Source of the DNA: Bhargavaea cecembensis
Lineage (GTDB): Bacteria > Bacillota > Bacilli > Bacillales_A > Planococcaceae
Assembly: GCF_000826125.2 (NCBI RefSeq)
Contig: NZ_LN651373.1
Span: 1,465,202-1,529,201, forward strand
Direction: 5' to 3'
Length of the DNA stretch: 64,000 nucleotides
Each line of letters opens with the position of its first letter. Within the stretch, counting starts at the first letter, position 1. Shown in pieces: positions 8,199-17,643 of this stretch. The notes under the pieces are model-generated. The model was not told where the DNA came from. It did not search any database and worked only from the letters and a program-made list of their open reading frames with translations. Made by a program: the position numbers and the translations under genes.

Positions 8199-11009
8199 AT
8201 GTCAAACAATTTTGCCGCTCCCGGATCGCCCTGGGGGTCCTTTTCCGGGCCGAACCTCGGATATGTGATGGAGCAGTATGACCTGTACCGGGAGAACCCC
8301 GAACAGGTCGAACCTGAACTCGCGGAACTGTTCAGGAACTTCGGACCGCCTGCCGCTCCGGCAGCCGGCGGAACAACGGTCGAGCAAGGCGCCGGCGCGT
8401 CTTCGGCCGATATCGGAAAGGCGATTGCAGCGGTTCAGCTGGCAGACGCCATCCGCCTCTACGGACACCTGGCGGCGGATATTTACCCGCTCAAGGACTT
8501 CGAGCGGGATTCCTCGCGCATCGAGCCGTCCGCATACGGACTTGGAGATGAAGACCTGGAAGCACTTCCGGCGTCCCTCTTTTTCCGGGACGTGCCGGCA
8601 GGCGTGATGAACGGCCTGGACGCCATCCGTCGTCTCCGGGAAGTCTATACCGGAAAGGCCGCCTACGAATATGCGCAGGTGATCGATCCGGAAGAGCGCA
8701 ACTGGCTTCAGCACTACATCGAATCGGGCTCCGTCAAGCCGGCTCTTTCCGATGAGGAGAAAAAAGAGCTGCTCGACCGGCTGACGAAAGTGGAAGGCTT
8801 CGAAAAGTTCATCCATCGTACGTTTGTCGGCGCCAAGCGCTTCTCGATCGAGGGCCTCGACACGCTCGTCGTGCTGATTGATGAGCTTGTCCGCAACACG
8901 AAAGAGCAGTCCATGAAAGAAGTGCTCATCGGCATGGCGCACCGCGGCCGGCTCAACGTGCTGACCCATGTGCTGAACAAGCCGTATGAGATCATGTTCG
9001 CCCAGTTTGCCGGTCTGTCGGAAGAGCCCTTCATGCCGACAGACGGTTCACTCGAACTGTCCCGCGGCTGGTTCGGCGACGTGAAATACCATATGGGGGC
9101 AACCCATAATACTCCTGACGGCCTGAAGGTCAAGCTTGCGTACAACCCGTCCCACCTTGAAGTGGTGAACCCGGTCATCACGGGACAAACCCGTGCGGCG
9201 CAGGACTCGACCGACGAACCGGGACTTCCCGTCCAGCATCCGGAACGCGCTTTTGCGGTCCTGGTCCACGGGGACGCGGCGTTCACCGGCGAAGGCATCA
9301 ACACCGAGACATTCAACTACAGCCGGACCCGCGGCTTCAACAACGGCGGATCGGTCCACGTCATCGCCAACAACATGATCGGCTTCACGACGGAGCACTA
9401 TGATTCCCGCTCGACGCTCTATGCATCCGATCCCGCGAAAGGCTATGAAGTGCCGATCATCCACGTCAACGCGGACTCGCCGGAAATGGTCATCGCCGTT
9501 GCGAAAATGGCATTTGAATACCGCACGCGCTTCGGCAAGGACATTCTGATCGACCTGCTCGGCTACCGCCGGTTCGGACACAACGAGATGGATGAGCCGC
9601 TCGTCACCAATCCGCTCATGTACCACGATATCCACCAGCATCCGACGGTCCGCGAACTTTACGGGCAGCAGCTCGCCGAACAGGGGATCGTTTCCGAAGA
9701 CGACGTCAGGAACCTGGACGAGCAGACGTTCGGCATCATGCAGGAAGCCTATGACCGCGTGAAGGAAACATCGGGCAAGGATACGCCGGACAACTCGACG
9801 CCGGAAGAGATCATGGCCGGCTACCCGGGCAGCGACACCGGCGTGGCGGAAGACCGGTTGCGGAAGATGAACGAAGAGCTTCTCGAGTGGCCGCAGGACT
9901 TCAATGTGTTCAAGAAGCTTTCGCGCATCCTGAAGCGCCGTGAAGAACCGTTCAACGGAAAAGGGAAGATCGACTGGGCGCATGCGGAGACGCTCGCCTT
10001 CGGCTCCATTCTCCAGGACGGCCATCCGATCCGCATGTCCGGACAAGACGCGCAGCGCGGCACGTTCGCACAGCGCCACCTTGTCCTTCACGATGAACAG
10101 GACGGAACCGAATATGTCCCGCTTCACCACATCAGCGACTCGAAAGCCTCGTTCGCGGTCTACAACAGCCCGCTCAGCGAAGCGTCGATCGTCGCCTATG
10201 AATTCGGCTACTCGCTCGAGGACCGGAATGCGCTCGTCATCTGGGAAGCCCAGTACGGCGACTTTGCCAACATGGCCCAGATGATGTTCGACCAGTTCAT
10301 CTCGTCCAGCAAGTCGAAATGGGGACAGAACACGGGGCTCGTCATGCTGCTTCCTCACGGCTATGAAGGACAGGGACCGGAGCACTCGAGCGCACGCATC
10401 GAGCGCTACCTCCAGATGTCGGCCGAGAATAACTGGACAGTCGCGAATCTGTCGAGCGCGGCGAACTACTTCCACATTCTCCGCCGCCAGGCCGAGCACC
10501 TCGGTGAAGAGGCGAGCCGTCCGCTCGTCATCACGACACCGAAGTCCCTTCTTCGCCACCCGCTCGTCGGGGCCGACTTGGAAGATCTGACGGAAGGTAA
10601 GTTCCAGACCGTTCTTGAACAGCCGGGCCTCGGAGCGAAGCCGAAGAAAGTCGAGCGGATCGCGTTCGCCAGCGGCAAGATGGCCATCGACCTCGCCGAA
10701 AAGGTGAAAGAGGGAGAAGAGCCGGAATGGCTGCACATCATCCGTGTGGAACAGCTGTATCCGTTCCCGGCAGAGCAAATCAAAGAGATCGTCGCACGCT
10801 TCCCGAATGTGAAAGAATTCATGTGGGTTCAGGAAGAACCTCAGAACATGGGCAGCTGGTCGTTCGCAGAACCGTACATCCGGGAGATCGCCGAAGGCAA
10901 GGAAGTCCGCTACAACGGACGCATCAAACGATCCAGCCCTTCGGAAGGCGACGGCAAATCCCATAAGATCGAACAGGATCGCATCATCCAAACTGCATTG
11001 AGCAAATGA
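8199..11009 (+). CDS. odhA: 2-oxoglutarate dehydrogenase E1 component
   Basis: 936 residues, close to Bacillus OdhA (about 944). This thiamin-diphosphate enzyme decarboxylates 2-oxoglutarate and passes the succinyl group to the lipoyl arm of OdhB in the TCA cycle. The N-terminal segment with [20 protein letters not shown] is the E1 E2-docking tail. The ThDP/Mg site is seen in GDAAFTGEG and NNMIGFTTE, and the C-terminal transketolase-like domain includes [10 protein letters not shown] and [20 protein letters not shown]. The ATG at 8199 follows GTGGAGGG with proper spacing; an upstream ATG at 8169 has no ribosome binding site. It lies 34 bp before odhB in the same operon. Confidence 0.97.
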   Translation: MSNNFAAPGSPWGSFSGPNLGYVMEQYDLYRENPEQVEPELAELFRNFGPPAAPAAGGTTVEQGAGASSADIGKAIAAVQLADAIRLYGHLAADIYPLKDFERDSSRIEPSAYGLGDEDLEALPASLFFRDVPAGVMNGLDAIRRLREVYTGKAAYEYAQVIDPEERNWLQHYIESGSVKPALSDEEKKELLDRLTKVEGFEKFIHRTFVGAKRFSIEGLDTLVVLIDELVRNTKEQSMKEVLIGMAHRGRLNVLTHVLNKPYEIMFAQFAGLSEEPFMPTDGSLELSRGWFGDVKYHMGATHNTPDGLKVKLAYNPSHLEVVNPVITGQTRAAQDSTDEPGLPVQHPERAFAVLVHGDAAFTGEGINTETFNYSRTRGFNNGGSVHVIANNMIGFTTEHYDSRSTLYASDPAKGYEVPIIHVNADSPEMVIAVAKMAFEYRTRFGKDILIDLLGYRRFGHNEMDEPLVTNPLMYHDIHQHPTVRELYGQQLAEQGIVSEDDVRNLDEQTFGIMQEAYDRVKETSGKDTPDNSTPEEIMAGYPGSDTGVAEDRLRKMNEELLEWPQDFNVFKKLSRILKRREEPFNGKGKIDWAHAETLAFGSILQDGHPIRMSGQDAQRGTFAQRHLVLHDEQDGTEYVPLHHISDSKASFAVYNSPLSEASIVAYEFGYSLEDRNALVIWEAQYGDFANMAQMMFDQFISSSKSKWGQNTGLVMLLPHGYEGQGPEHSSARIERYLQMSAENNWTVANLSSAANYFHILRRQAEHLGEEASRPLVITTPKSLLRHPLVGADLEDLTEGKFQTVLEQPGLGAKPKKVERIAFASGKMAIDLAEKVKEGEEPEWLHIIRVEQLYPFPAEQIKEIVARFPNVKEFMWVQEEPQNMGSWSFAEPYIREIAEGKEVRYNGRIKRSSPSEGDGKSHKIEQDRIIQTALSK

Positions 11010-11043
11010 ATCCCATTTGCATGACCATAAGGAGGAAAACACC

Positions 11044-12303
11044 TTGGCAGAAATCAAAGTGCCTGAACTTGCTGAATCCATCACGGAAGGAACAATCGCC
11101 CAGTGGCTGAAACAGCCCGGCGACACGGTCGACAAAGGTGAATTCATCGTCGAGCTTGAAACCGACAAAGTCAACGTCGAAGTCATCTCCGAAGAAGCCG
11201 GCATCGTCCAGGAACTGCTCGCAGAAGAAGGCGACACGGTCGAAGTCGGCCAAGTCATCGCCGTTGTCGGCGAAGGATCCGGCGCTGCGGCAGCTCCGGC
11301 TCCAAAAGCTGAAGAACCGAAACAGGAAGCACCGAAACAGGAAGCTGCTCCAGCAACTCCTGCAGCTCCGGCTCCTGAAGCTTCCGTCGAAGAATCTTCT
11401 TCGACGGACCGCACGATCGCCAGCCCGGCCGCACGCAAGCTCGCCCGCGAAAAAGGCATCGATCTCGCATCGATCACACCGGTCGATCCGATGGGCCGAG
11501 TGCGCGTCCAGGACGTTGAAGCTGCAGCCGCAGCACCGAAACAGCAGGCCAAGCCGCAACAGCCGGCAGCCAAGGCCGCTGCACCTTCGTCCGACGAAGA
11601 GACAGGCCGCGTAACACGCGAGAAAATGTCCCGCCGCCGCCAGACGATCGCAAACCGCCTGCTGGAAGTCCGCCAGAACACGGCGATGCTGACGACATTC
11701 AACGAAATCGACATGACGAACGTCATGGAACTCCGCAAGCGCAAGAAAGACGAGTTCGAGAAGAAATTCGGCGCCCGCCTCGGCTTCATGTCCTTCTTCA
11801 CGAAGGCTGTCGTCGCTGCGCTCAAGCAATACCCGTATGTGAACTCCGAACTCGACGGCAAAGACCTTCTCCTCAAGAACTTCTACGATGTCGGCATCGC
11901 CGTATCGACTGAAGAAGGCCTCGTCGTGCCGGTTGTCCGCGACGCCGACCGCAAGAACTTTGCGGAAATCGAGAAAGACATCGCGGAACTCGCAACGAAA
12001 GCACGCGACAAGAAGCTCGCCCTGTCCGACCTGAGCGGCGGATCGTTCACCATCACGAACGGCGGCGTCTTCGGATCCCTGTTCTCGACACCGATCCTGA
12101 ACGGCACCCAGGTGGGCATCCTCGGCATGCACACCATCCAGAAACGTCCGGTCGCAGTCGGCGACAACGTCGAAATCCGCCCGATGATGTACGTGGCGCT
12201 CTCCTATGACCACCGCGTCATCGACGGAAAAGACTCCGTCGGCTTCCTCAAGACCGTCAAAGAAATGATCGAAAACCCTGAAGACCTCCTTCTCGGTTCC
12301 TGA
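11044..12303 (+). CDS. odhB: Dihydrolipoyl succinyltransferase (2-oxoglutarate dehydrogenase E2)
   Basis: 419 residues. The N-terminal lipoyl domain carries the ETDKV motif with the lipoylated Lys at residue 42. An Ala/Pro/Glu-rich linker (about 80-120) leads to the peripheral subunit-binding domain ([18 protein letters not shown]), a second linker, and the catalytic acyltransferase domain ending with [15 protein letters not shown], which holds the active-site His and Asp. It takes succinyl groups from OdhA and makes succinyl-CoA. The start is TTG at 11044, 8 nt after GGAGG. An E3 (lipoamide dehydrogenase) gene is not in this window; the complex normally shares the pyruvate dehydrogenase E3. 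Confidence 0.97.
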   Translation: MAEIKVPELAESITEGTIAQWLKQPGDTVDKGEFIVELETDKVNVEVISEEAGIVQELLAEEGDTVEVGQVIAVVGEGSGAAAAPAPKAEEPKQEAPKQEAAPATPAAPAPEASVEESSSTDRTIASPAARKLAREKGIDLASITPVDPMGRVRVQDVEAAAAAPKQQAKPQQPAAKAAAPSSDEETGRVTREKMSRRRQTIANRLLEVRQNTAMLTTFNEIDMTNVMELRKRKKDEFEKKFGARLGFMSFFTKAVVAALKQYPYVNSELDGKDLLLKNFYDVGIAVSTEEGLVVPVVRDADRKNFAEIEKDIAELATKARDKKLALSDLSGGSFTITNGGVFGSLFSTPILNGTQVGILGMHTIQKRPVAVGDNVEIRPMMYVALSYDHRVIDGKDSVGFLKTVKEMIENPEDLLLGS

Positions 12304-12320
12304 TCGGATCCCATCTGATG

Positions 12321-12347
12321 AAAAAGCCTCCTTCGGGAGGCTTTTTC
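12321..12347 (+). terminator. Terminator after odhAB
   Basis: AAAAAGCCTCC (12321-12331) and GGAGGCTTTTT (12336-12346) form an 11-bp stem capped by a UUCG tetraloop. Confidence 0.92.
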
Positions 12348-12371
12348 TGTTGGCAGGAGAGTTGGGGGCGT

Positions 12372-12955
12372 GGGAATTCTAGCGCGTTGTGATGTTTTCG
12401 TGGTGGCGATTTAGGTGCATGGATTTTCAAAGGCGCGTGCGGGTGATTCAGAGGCGCACCGCATATTTTCGGAGGCGGGGTATTGCCGGTGGGATTTTCG
12501 AAGGCGCGTTGTGCGTTTTCGTGGTAGCGATTCAGCGGTGCGGATTTTCAAGGGCGCGTGCGGGTGATCCGGAAGCGCATGGCGTGTTTTCGGAGGCGGG
12601 GTATTGCCGGTGGGATTTTCGAAGGCGCGTTGTGTGTTTTCACGGTAGCGATTCAGCGGTGCGGATTTTCAAGGGCACGTGTGAGAAATTCGGAGGCTCA
12701 CCGCGTGTTTTCGGAGGCGGGATATTGCCGTAGGGAATTTTCGAAGGCACGTTGTGCGTTTTCGTGGTAGCGATTCCGGTGGATGGATTTTCAAAAGTGC
12801 GTGCGGGAGATTCAGAGGCGCACCGCGTGTATTCGGAGGTGCAGTATTGCCGGTGGGATTTTCGAAGGCGCATTGAGTGTTTTCGTGGCAGCGATCTTGT
12901 CGCGTTATTTTTCAAAGACGCATCGTCCCTTTCTGCGGCAGCAATCCGGCAGCGC
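12372..12955. repeat. Array B: higher-order tandem repeat with 21/29-bp spacing
   Basis: This gene-free stretch is filled with a degenerate unit TTTTC-2 or 3 nt-AGGCGC. TTTTC-like starts fall at about 12495, 12516, 12545, 12566, 12587, 12616, 12637, 12666, 12687, 12708, 12738, 12759, 12788, 12809, 12830, 12859, 12880 and 12909, so steps are 21 or 29 bp (one is 30). Five units form a higher-order repeat of about 121 bp, with copies beginning near 12372, 12491, 12612, 12733 and 12855. Frame is not kept (121 mod 3 = 1). It lies between the odhAB terminator and the next promoter. Confidence 0.85.
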
Positions 12956-12965
12956 GATTTGCCCT

Positions 12966-12994
12966 TTGAATTACGGGCCATCGACCGTTATAAT
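12966..12994 (+). promoter_or_regulatory. Sigma-A promoter of the small conserved gene
   Basis: TTGAAT (12966-12971), a 17-nt spacer and a perfect TATAAT (12989-12994) lie just right of array B. The start of transcription would be near 13001, about 22 nt before the ATG. Confidence 0.7.
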
Positions 12995-13022
12995 GGGGAT
13001 ATTGAAGAGGGGGCAGAAACCG

Positions 13023-13220
13023 ATGAAATTCACAGAATGGAAAGACGCCCCGGCGATCCGGACGGTCAAGTGCACGCACACCGATGCGGCGAAGTATCTC
13101 GTCTCCAACGTCCTGACACCGGGCAAAGAATACGAAGTGAAAAATGAAACCGACGAATTCATTTTCGTGAAAGACAACACCGGCAATGTGGCCGGCTACT
13201 ACAAAACCTACTTTGAATGA
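13023..13220 (+). CDS. Small conserved Bacillales protein (DUF6501-like)
   Basis: 65 residues beginning MKFTEWKDAPAIRTVKCTHT and ending GNVAGYYKTYFE. The pattern VKC.H..A.KY.V.N.LT.GKEYEVKNETDEF is, as I recall it, that of a small uncharacterised Bacillaceae family (DUF6501); the match is from memory. It looks like a small soluble beta-rich domain with no signal or membrane segment. The ATG at 13023 is preceded by GAAGAGGGGG. It has its own promoter and terminator, so it is a monocistronic unit between odhB and the MoxR gene. Function unknown. Confidence 0.75.
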   Translation: MKFTEWKDAPAIRTVKCTHTDAAKYLVSNVLTPGKEYEVKNETDEFIFVKDNTGNVAGYYKTYFE

Positions 13221-13225
13221 TCCGG

Positions 13226-13257
13226 AGGCCCGGCGGGATAAACCGCCGGGCCTTTTG
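13226..13257 (+). terminator. Terminator after the small conserved gene
   Basis: AGGCCCGGCGG (13226-13236) pairs with CCGCCGGGCCT (13243-13253), followed by TTTT. Confidence 0.85.
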
Positions 13258-13274
13258 CATAGGAGGCATGGGAA

Positions 13275-14138
13275 ATGGAAGCAATCATTGAGGAAGAACG
13301 GAAAGAACGCCTCGCGCGCCGATATGATGAGGAGGAGTCCCTGTTGGTCGGGACCGGGGGCTATGTGCCGCCCGGCCCGCATTTATGGGAGGATGTCCTC
13401 ACATCCGTCGTGATCCGGAGGCCGGTTTTGCTGAAGGGGCCGACGGGTTCCGGAAAGACGAAGCTGGCCGAGTCGGTCTCGGCATTTTTCGCCCAGCCGA
13501 TGCACCAGGTGAACTGTTCGGTCGACCTGGATGCGGAAGCGCTGCTTGGATTCAAGACGATCATCCAGCAGGAGGGACAGACCGTGATCGATTTCGTGGA
13601 CGGTCCGGTCATCACGGCCATGAAGAAGGGCCATATCCTCTACATCGATGAGATCAACATGGCGAAGCCGGAGACGCTGCCGATCCTGCACAGCGTGCTT
13701 GACTACCGCCGCATGCTGACCAATCCGTTCACCGGGGAAATCATCCGCGCCCATCCGGATTTCAGCGTGCTCGCCGCTATCAATGAGGGCTATGTCGGGA
13801 CGGTCCCGATGAATGAGGCGCTTAAAAACCGGTTCATCGCATTCCAAGTTCCATACCTCGGCACGGAAGAGACCCGGGAACTTCTGGAGCGTGAGTTTCC
13901 CGATGCGCCGGAGGTTCTGATCGATACGATGCTCGGCATTTCTTCGGACCTTAGGGAGCAGGTCAGAAACGGCCTGCTGGAAGATGAAGCCGCGTCCATC
14001 CGCAGTCTCATCGACGCCACGGAACTGGCCCTCCATATCGGGATGGAACGGGCGGTTCAATATGCGATCGCCGAGAAGCTCGAAGACCGCGGGGAACGGC
14101 AGCTCGTCCAGGACCTTGCCCGGACGAGGATCCGGTGA
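13275..14138 (+). CDS. MoxR-family AAA+ ATPase (YojN-like)
   Basis: 287 residues. Walker A is GPTGSGKT at residues 55-62 and Walker B is ILYIDEINMAKPE. The VLAAINEGYVGTVPMNEALKNRF stretch carries sensor 1 and the arginine-finger region of MoxR/CbbQ-type ATPases. Such ATPases work with a VWA-domain partner as chaperone-like activators of other enzymes, and the next gene encodes just such a partner 7 bp downstream. In Bacillus subtilis the corresponding pair (yojN-yojO) also lies next to odhAB. The ATG at 13275 is 8 nt after AGGAGG. The client is unknown. Confidence 0.9.
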   Translation: MEAIIEEERKERLARRYDEEESLLVGTGGYVPPGPHLWEDVLTSVVIRRPVLLKGPTGSGKTKLAESVSAFFAQPMHQVNCSVDLDAEALLGFKTIIQQEGQTVIDFVDGPVITAMKKGHILYIDEINMAKPETLPILHSVLDYRRMLTNPFTGEIIRAHPDFSVLAAINEGYVGTVPMNEALKNRFIAFQVPYLGTEETRELLEREFPDAPEVLIDTMLGISSDLREQVRNGLLEDEAASIRSLIDATELALHIGMERAVQYAIAEKLEDRGERQLVQDLARTRIR

Positions 14139-14145
14139 GGCGCGG

Positions 14146-16047
14146 ATGACTTCCATCAGGCGATTCATCGATTTCAATGACGAACAGATCGACGCGGAAG
14201 AACGGCTCCGTCACGAGCGGCTTGCCCGGGCTCTGGCCGGAGACCCGGAAATCCGGCTAACGGAACGGAAGCTGCTGGAGTACAGTCCGGCCAACCTCGA
14301 GCTGGCGATGAGCGTATTTTGGCGGCATCGTCCGGACGAGATCCAGGAATCCGGCCGGCTGTCCGATATTTATCTGCTGGCCTCGGGGTTCTGGACCGGC
14401 TTCGACCTGTCTGCCTGGCGTTCATTCACTGGGCTGACAGAAGACAGTCCCATCCGTGAATTTCTGAGACAGACGGTCCTGATGATCGAAGAACTCCGTC
14501 TTTCCGACCTGATCATGAAAGAGCGCCCGGGGACGAAAAAGGCATTCGGTGTCAGAAGGAAAGCCTACGCAGAATTCCACAAGGCGCAGCTGCCGGTGAA
14601 CCTCCGGCACGGCTTCCGGGCCGATGCACTTTTCAATCACTTCTTTCTGGCGCTTAACGGATTTCCGGATGCGGAGGGCGAAGAGGAGTTCGGCAATCTC
14701 ACCAGGCTCAGCGAACCGATTCTCTTCCATGCATTTGACGCGCGCTCAACCGGGGACTCGGTGAATATCGCGGCCCGCTTGATGCCGGTGCTCGAGAGCC
14801 GGCTCGGAGTCGATCTCGTCCATTCTTATTATTCGCTCGGCGAGTCTCTCGGAGGCGGTCGGAAAGACTTCCATTATCACCGGGGCGTCAAGACGGGAGA
14901 GGCAGGGGAAGAGGAGGAGAAAGAGTCGATCCGGGAGCTGTTCAGGACATGGCACGACGCCAACCGGTCCGAGAAAGGCCCGCATCTCGACTATGAGCTC
15001 GAACACGGCCGGACCGGCCGTTCGGACTCCGCCGAATCAAGGGAAGGACGCGAAGGCATGGAGGTGACGTCCACCGGCCGGGGCCGATCTGCCGCAGATG
15101 AACGGACCGGCGTCTCTCAATCCAAGCCGGAGGCGGGCCAGGAGGGGATCGCGGCAGAGTGGAAGAAGGCGACCGGCTTCGGCTCCGAGAACGAAAGCGT
15201 TATTTACCGGGAGAAAGTTGCGGAGCCTGATCGAGATCCTGAAACGCTCCTGATGATCCGGGACTGGCGTATGGAGGCAGCTCCATACGTGCGGGCGGTC
15301 GAGAGGGAAATGAAAAAGAGAATCGAGAAAAAACGGGAAGATCGGAGAGAGGGGCTGTCAGCCGGGCGGCTCTCGGGCAATCCGACGGACATCGTGCTGT
15401 CGGAAAGGCCGAAGCCATTTTACCGGAAACAGCGGCCGTCGAAACGGCTGGATGCGGTATTCGGCCTGCTCGTCGACGGCTCGGGCTCCATGGTGGATAA
15501 ACTGCCTGAAACGAGAAAAGCGGTCCTCCTGTTCCACGATGTGCTCAACTCGCTCGGAGTCCGTCACGGCATCGCTTCTTACCAGGAGGATGCCGGGACC
15601 GCTTCGAAAGCAAGCCAGCCGAATGAATTCCTCTGGCTCCATTCCTTCCGGGACGAGGGGAAGGATGACGCCTCCAGGATCATGAGCCTGGAAGCGGGGG
15701 ATGATAACCGGGACGGATTTGCGATTCGGTGGATGACGAAGCGCCTCGAACAGATGCAGGAACACCATAAGTTCCTTTTGATCTTCACGGACGGAGAGCC
15801 GTCGGCGTTCGGATACGGACAAAACGGAATCGTCGATACGGCAGAAGCCGTCAATGAAGCAGAGAAGCGGGGCATCATCGTCATCCACCTGTTCCTGTCC
15901 GCTCATCCCGTCGACGAGCGGCAGCATGAACTGTTCAGGATGATGTACGGCAACCGCTCCGCAACCGCCGAATCCCTCGGACAATTTTCAGAGGAAACCG
16001 TCCGCATTCTCCGCAAGCTCCTCGCACTCGCCGCATCGTCGGAGTGA
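14146..16047 (+). CDS. VWA-domain protein (CoxE/YojO-like), partner of the MoxR ATPase
   Basis: 633 residues, matching YojO in length. The N-terminal two-thirds is a helical region rich in Arg and Glu with a charged, low-complexity stretch at about 285-370. The C-terminal von Willebrand A domain has the metal-site motif LLVDGSGSM at about residue 441-449, a later TDGEPS and the hydrophobic strands between them. The start at 14146 (ATG after GTGAGGCGCGG) lies 7 bp past the MoxR stop. Its last codons (TCGGAGTGA) resemble the unit of the tandem array that begins directly after the stop. Confidence 0.88.
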   Translation: MTSIRRFIDFNDEQIDAEERLRHERLARALAGDPEIRLTERKLLEYSPANLELAMSVFWRHRPDEIQESGRLSDIYLLASGFWTGFDLSAWRSFTGLTEDSPIREFLRQTVLMIEELRLSDLIMKERPGTKKAFGVRRKAYAEFHKAQLPVNLRHGFRADALFNHFFLALNGFPDAEGEEEFGNLTRLSEPILFHAFDARSTGDSVNIAARLMPVLESRLGVDLVHSYYSLGESLGGGRKDFHYHRGVKTGEAGEEEEKESIRELFRTWHDANRSEKGPHLDYELEHGRTGRSDSAESREGREGMEVTSTGRGRSAADERTGVSQSKPEAGQEGIAAEWKKATGFGSENESVIYREKVAEPDRDPETLLMIRDWRMEAAPYVRAVEREMKKRIEKKREDRREGLSAGRLSGNPTDIVLSERPKPFYRKQRPSKRLDAVFGLLVDGSGSMVDKLPETRKAVLLFHDVLNSLGVRHGIASYQEDAGTASKASQPNEFLWLHSFRDEGKDDASRIMSLEAGDDNRDGFAIRWMTKRLEQMQEHHKFLLIFTDGEPSAFGYGQNGIVDTAEAVNEAEKRGIIVIHLFLSAHPVDERQHELFRMMYGNRSATAESLGQFSEETVRILRKLLALAASSE

Positions 16048-16060
16048 AGGGTCTCAAAAT

Positions 16061-16320
16061 CGGAGCATGGCTCGCAATATCGGAGTATGGACCACAAAAT
16101 CGGAGTATGGCTCGCAATATCGGAGCATGGAACACAAAATCGGAGTATGGCTCGCAATATCGGAGTATGGCTCGCAATATCGGAGTATGGAACACAAAAT
16201 CGGAGTAAGGCTTGTAAAATCGGAGTATGGCCCACAATATCGGAGCATGGCACGTAAAATCGGAGTATGGAACACAAAATCGGAGTATGGCTTGTAAATT
16301 CGGAGCATGTCGTACCGCCC
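16061..16320. repeat. Array C: thirteen tandem units of exactly 20 bp
   Basis: CGGAG[TC]ATGG recurs at 16061, 16081, 16101 and every 20 bp up to 16301, without an indel. The first 10 bp are nearly invariant; the other 10 vary but come from a small set (ctcgcaatat, aacacaaaat, cttgtaaaat and relatives). A related stretch covers the stop codon of the preceding VWA gene (cggagtg at 16040). A 20-bp period does not keep a reading frame. The gap between the two convergent genes (16048-16440) otherwise holds only a terminator. Confidence 0.93.
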
Positions 16321-16385
16321 CTTCTTTAGCAAGCTGAAGCAGTGCGGATCGGTCGCTCCACGCCGCTTTCCGCTTTCCCCATCAA

Positions 16386-16431
16386 TAAAAAGCAACGCAT
16401 GAAAGGATGACATCCTTCATGCGTTGCTTCG
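16386..16431. terminator. Terminator for telA (minus) and possibly the VWA gene
   Basis: AAGCAACGCATGAA (from 16390) pairs with TTCATGCGTTGCTT (to 16430), with an inner GGATG/CATCC stem. A five-base A-run on the left gives the T-tract for the minus-strand transcript. Confidence 0.85.
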
Positions 16432-16440
16432 GAACCGTCC

Positions 16441-17643
16441 TCATGAAGGGCGGTTTTGTGTTTTGTCCGCGACCGAGATGAGGCGCTGTTTGAGCTCTTC
16501 TTCCATCCGTCCGATTTCGGCTTCTGCGGCTTTCCGCTTGGCCCGTCCGTCGGCCTGGATGGCGAGTGTTTCCTCGATCGTGGAGATCAGGTTTTCCTGG
16601 GTCTTTTTCAGCGTGTCGACTTCGACGATTCCGCGTTCGTTCTCTTTGGCTGTTTCAATGCTGTTCATCTTGAGCATTTCCGAGTTCCGCAGCAGGAGGT
16701 CGTTCGTCGTCTTCGTCACGAGCTTCTGCGATTCGACGGCCTGCCGCTGTCTGTTGAGCGTGAGGGCGATGGCGATCTGGTTTTTCCAGAGCGGGATCGA
16801 TGTCATGATCGACGACTGGATCTTTTCGGCGAGCGTCTGGTTCGTCTGCTGGATCATCCGGATCTGCGGCGCACTCTGGATGGTGATCTGGCGCGAGAGC
16901 TGAAGATCATAGACCCGCTTCTCGAGCCTGTCCACGAACTGGGCCATGTCATTCACTTCCTGGAACGCCATCTGGTCGTTGGATGCTTCCGCCTTGGCGC
17001 GGAGGGCGGGGAGGGTCTCGTTCATGATTTCGTCCCGCTTCAGTTCCGCGGCCGCGATGTAGACGTTGAGCGCCTGGAAGTAGGCTTTGTTCTGCTCGTA
17101 AAGGTTGTCGAGCATATGGACGTCCTCGATGAGCCCGCGTTTGGAGTGTTCGAGCTGAACGCCGATCCGGTCGATCTGCGTGCTCAGCTTCTGATATTTG
17201 GTCATCAGTTCCTGTACGGAGCGCTGGACCCGGCCGAACAGCTTTTTCAGGCCGGATTTCTTTTCTACGCTGAGGTCTTCCGGGTCGATCTCATTGAGCT
17301 TGCCCATCAGTTCGCTCAGGATATCGCCGACCGGTCCGATATCCTTTGATTGGACGTGGTCAAGCATCTTGTGGGAGAACGTCGAGAGCTGGTTCTGCGC
17401 ATTGGCCCCGTAGGTGAGAATCGCTTCATAGTCTCCTGCGGGGATCTGCTTGGAGAGTTCCCGGGCTTTGGCCCGTTCTTCCTCGCTCAGCCTGTCCATC
17501 AGGGCGACACCGGGTTTCGCCGGGGCGGATGTCTGCATTTCATCCGGAAGCAGGGAAGCCTCCGGTTTCAGGTCGAAGGGGTTGTCGAGCAGGTCGTCCA
17601 TTGTCGTGTTCATCGGTTCAGGAGCCGATTTGTTTTCGGTCAT
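16441..17643 (-). CDS. Toxic anion resistance / TelA family protein (YceH-like)
   Basis: 400 residues, mostly alpha-helical and coiled-coil-like, with the TelA family pattern (SLPLWKNQIAIALTLNRQRQ, KLVTKTTNDLLLRNSEML). The family was named for tellurite resistance and is linked to cell-envelope stress, but its biochemical role is unclear. The start at 17643 has AAGGAG 9 nt upstream; the in-frame ATG at 17652 abuts the ribosome binding site and is rejected. It overlaps the end of the xpaC-like gene by 26 bp, so the two are translationally coupled, as in other Firmicutes. Confidence 0.88.
   Translation of the reverse strand: MTENKSAPEPMNTTMDDLLDNPFDLKPEASLLPDEMQTSAPAKPGVALMDRLSEEERAKARELSKQIPAGDYEAILTYGANAQNQLSTFSHKMLDHVQSKDIGPVGDILSELMGKLNEIDPEDLSVEKKSGLKKLFGRVQRSVQELMTKYQKLSTQIDRIGVQLEHSKRGLIEDVHMLDNLYEQNKAYFQALNVYIAAAELKRDEIMNETLPALRAKAEASNDQMAFQEVNDMAQFVDRLEKRVYDLQLSRQITIQSAPQIRMIQQTNQTLAEKIQSSIMTSIPLWKNQIAIALTLNRQRQAVESQKLVTKTTNDLLLRNSEMLKMNSIETAKENERGIVEVDTLKKTQENLISTIEETLAIQADGRAKRKAAEAEIGRMEEELKQRLISVADKTQNRPS

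Noticed and set aside
16061..16320. Array C and its relatives as CRISPR arrays
   Set aside because: Repeats are 10-15 bp with 6-10 bp variable parts, far shorter than CRISPR repeats and spacers, the variable parts recur, and no cas gene is present.
15903..16413. Long open frames across array C that read like repetitive proteins rich in Tyr, Ser, Asp and Phe
   Set aside because: They arise because the unit lacks stop codons in several frames. The 20-bp period rotates the frame each unit, and no ribosome binding site or conserved domain is present. The same holds for frames over arrays B, D, E and F.
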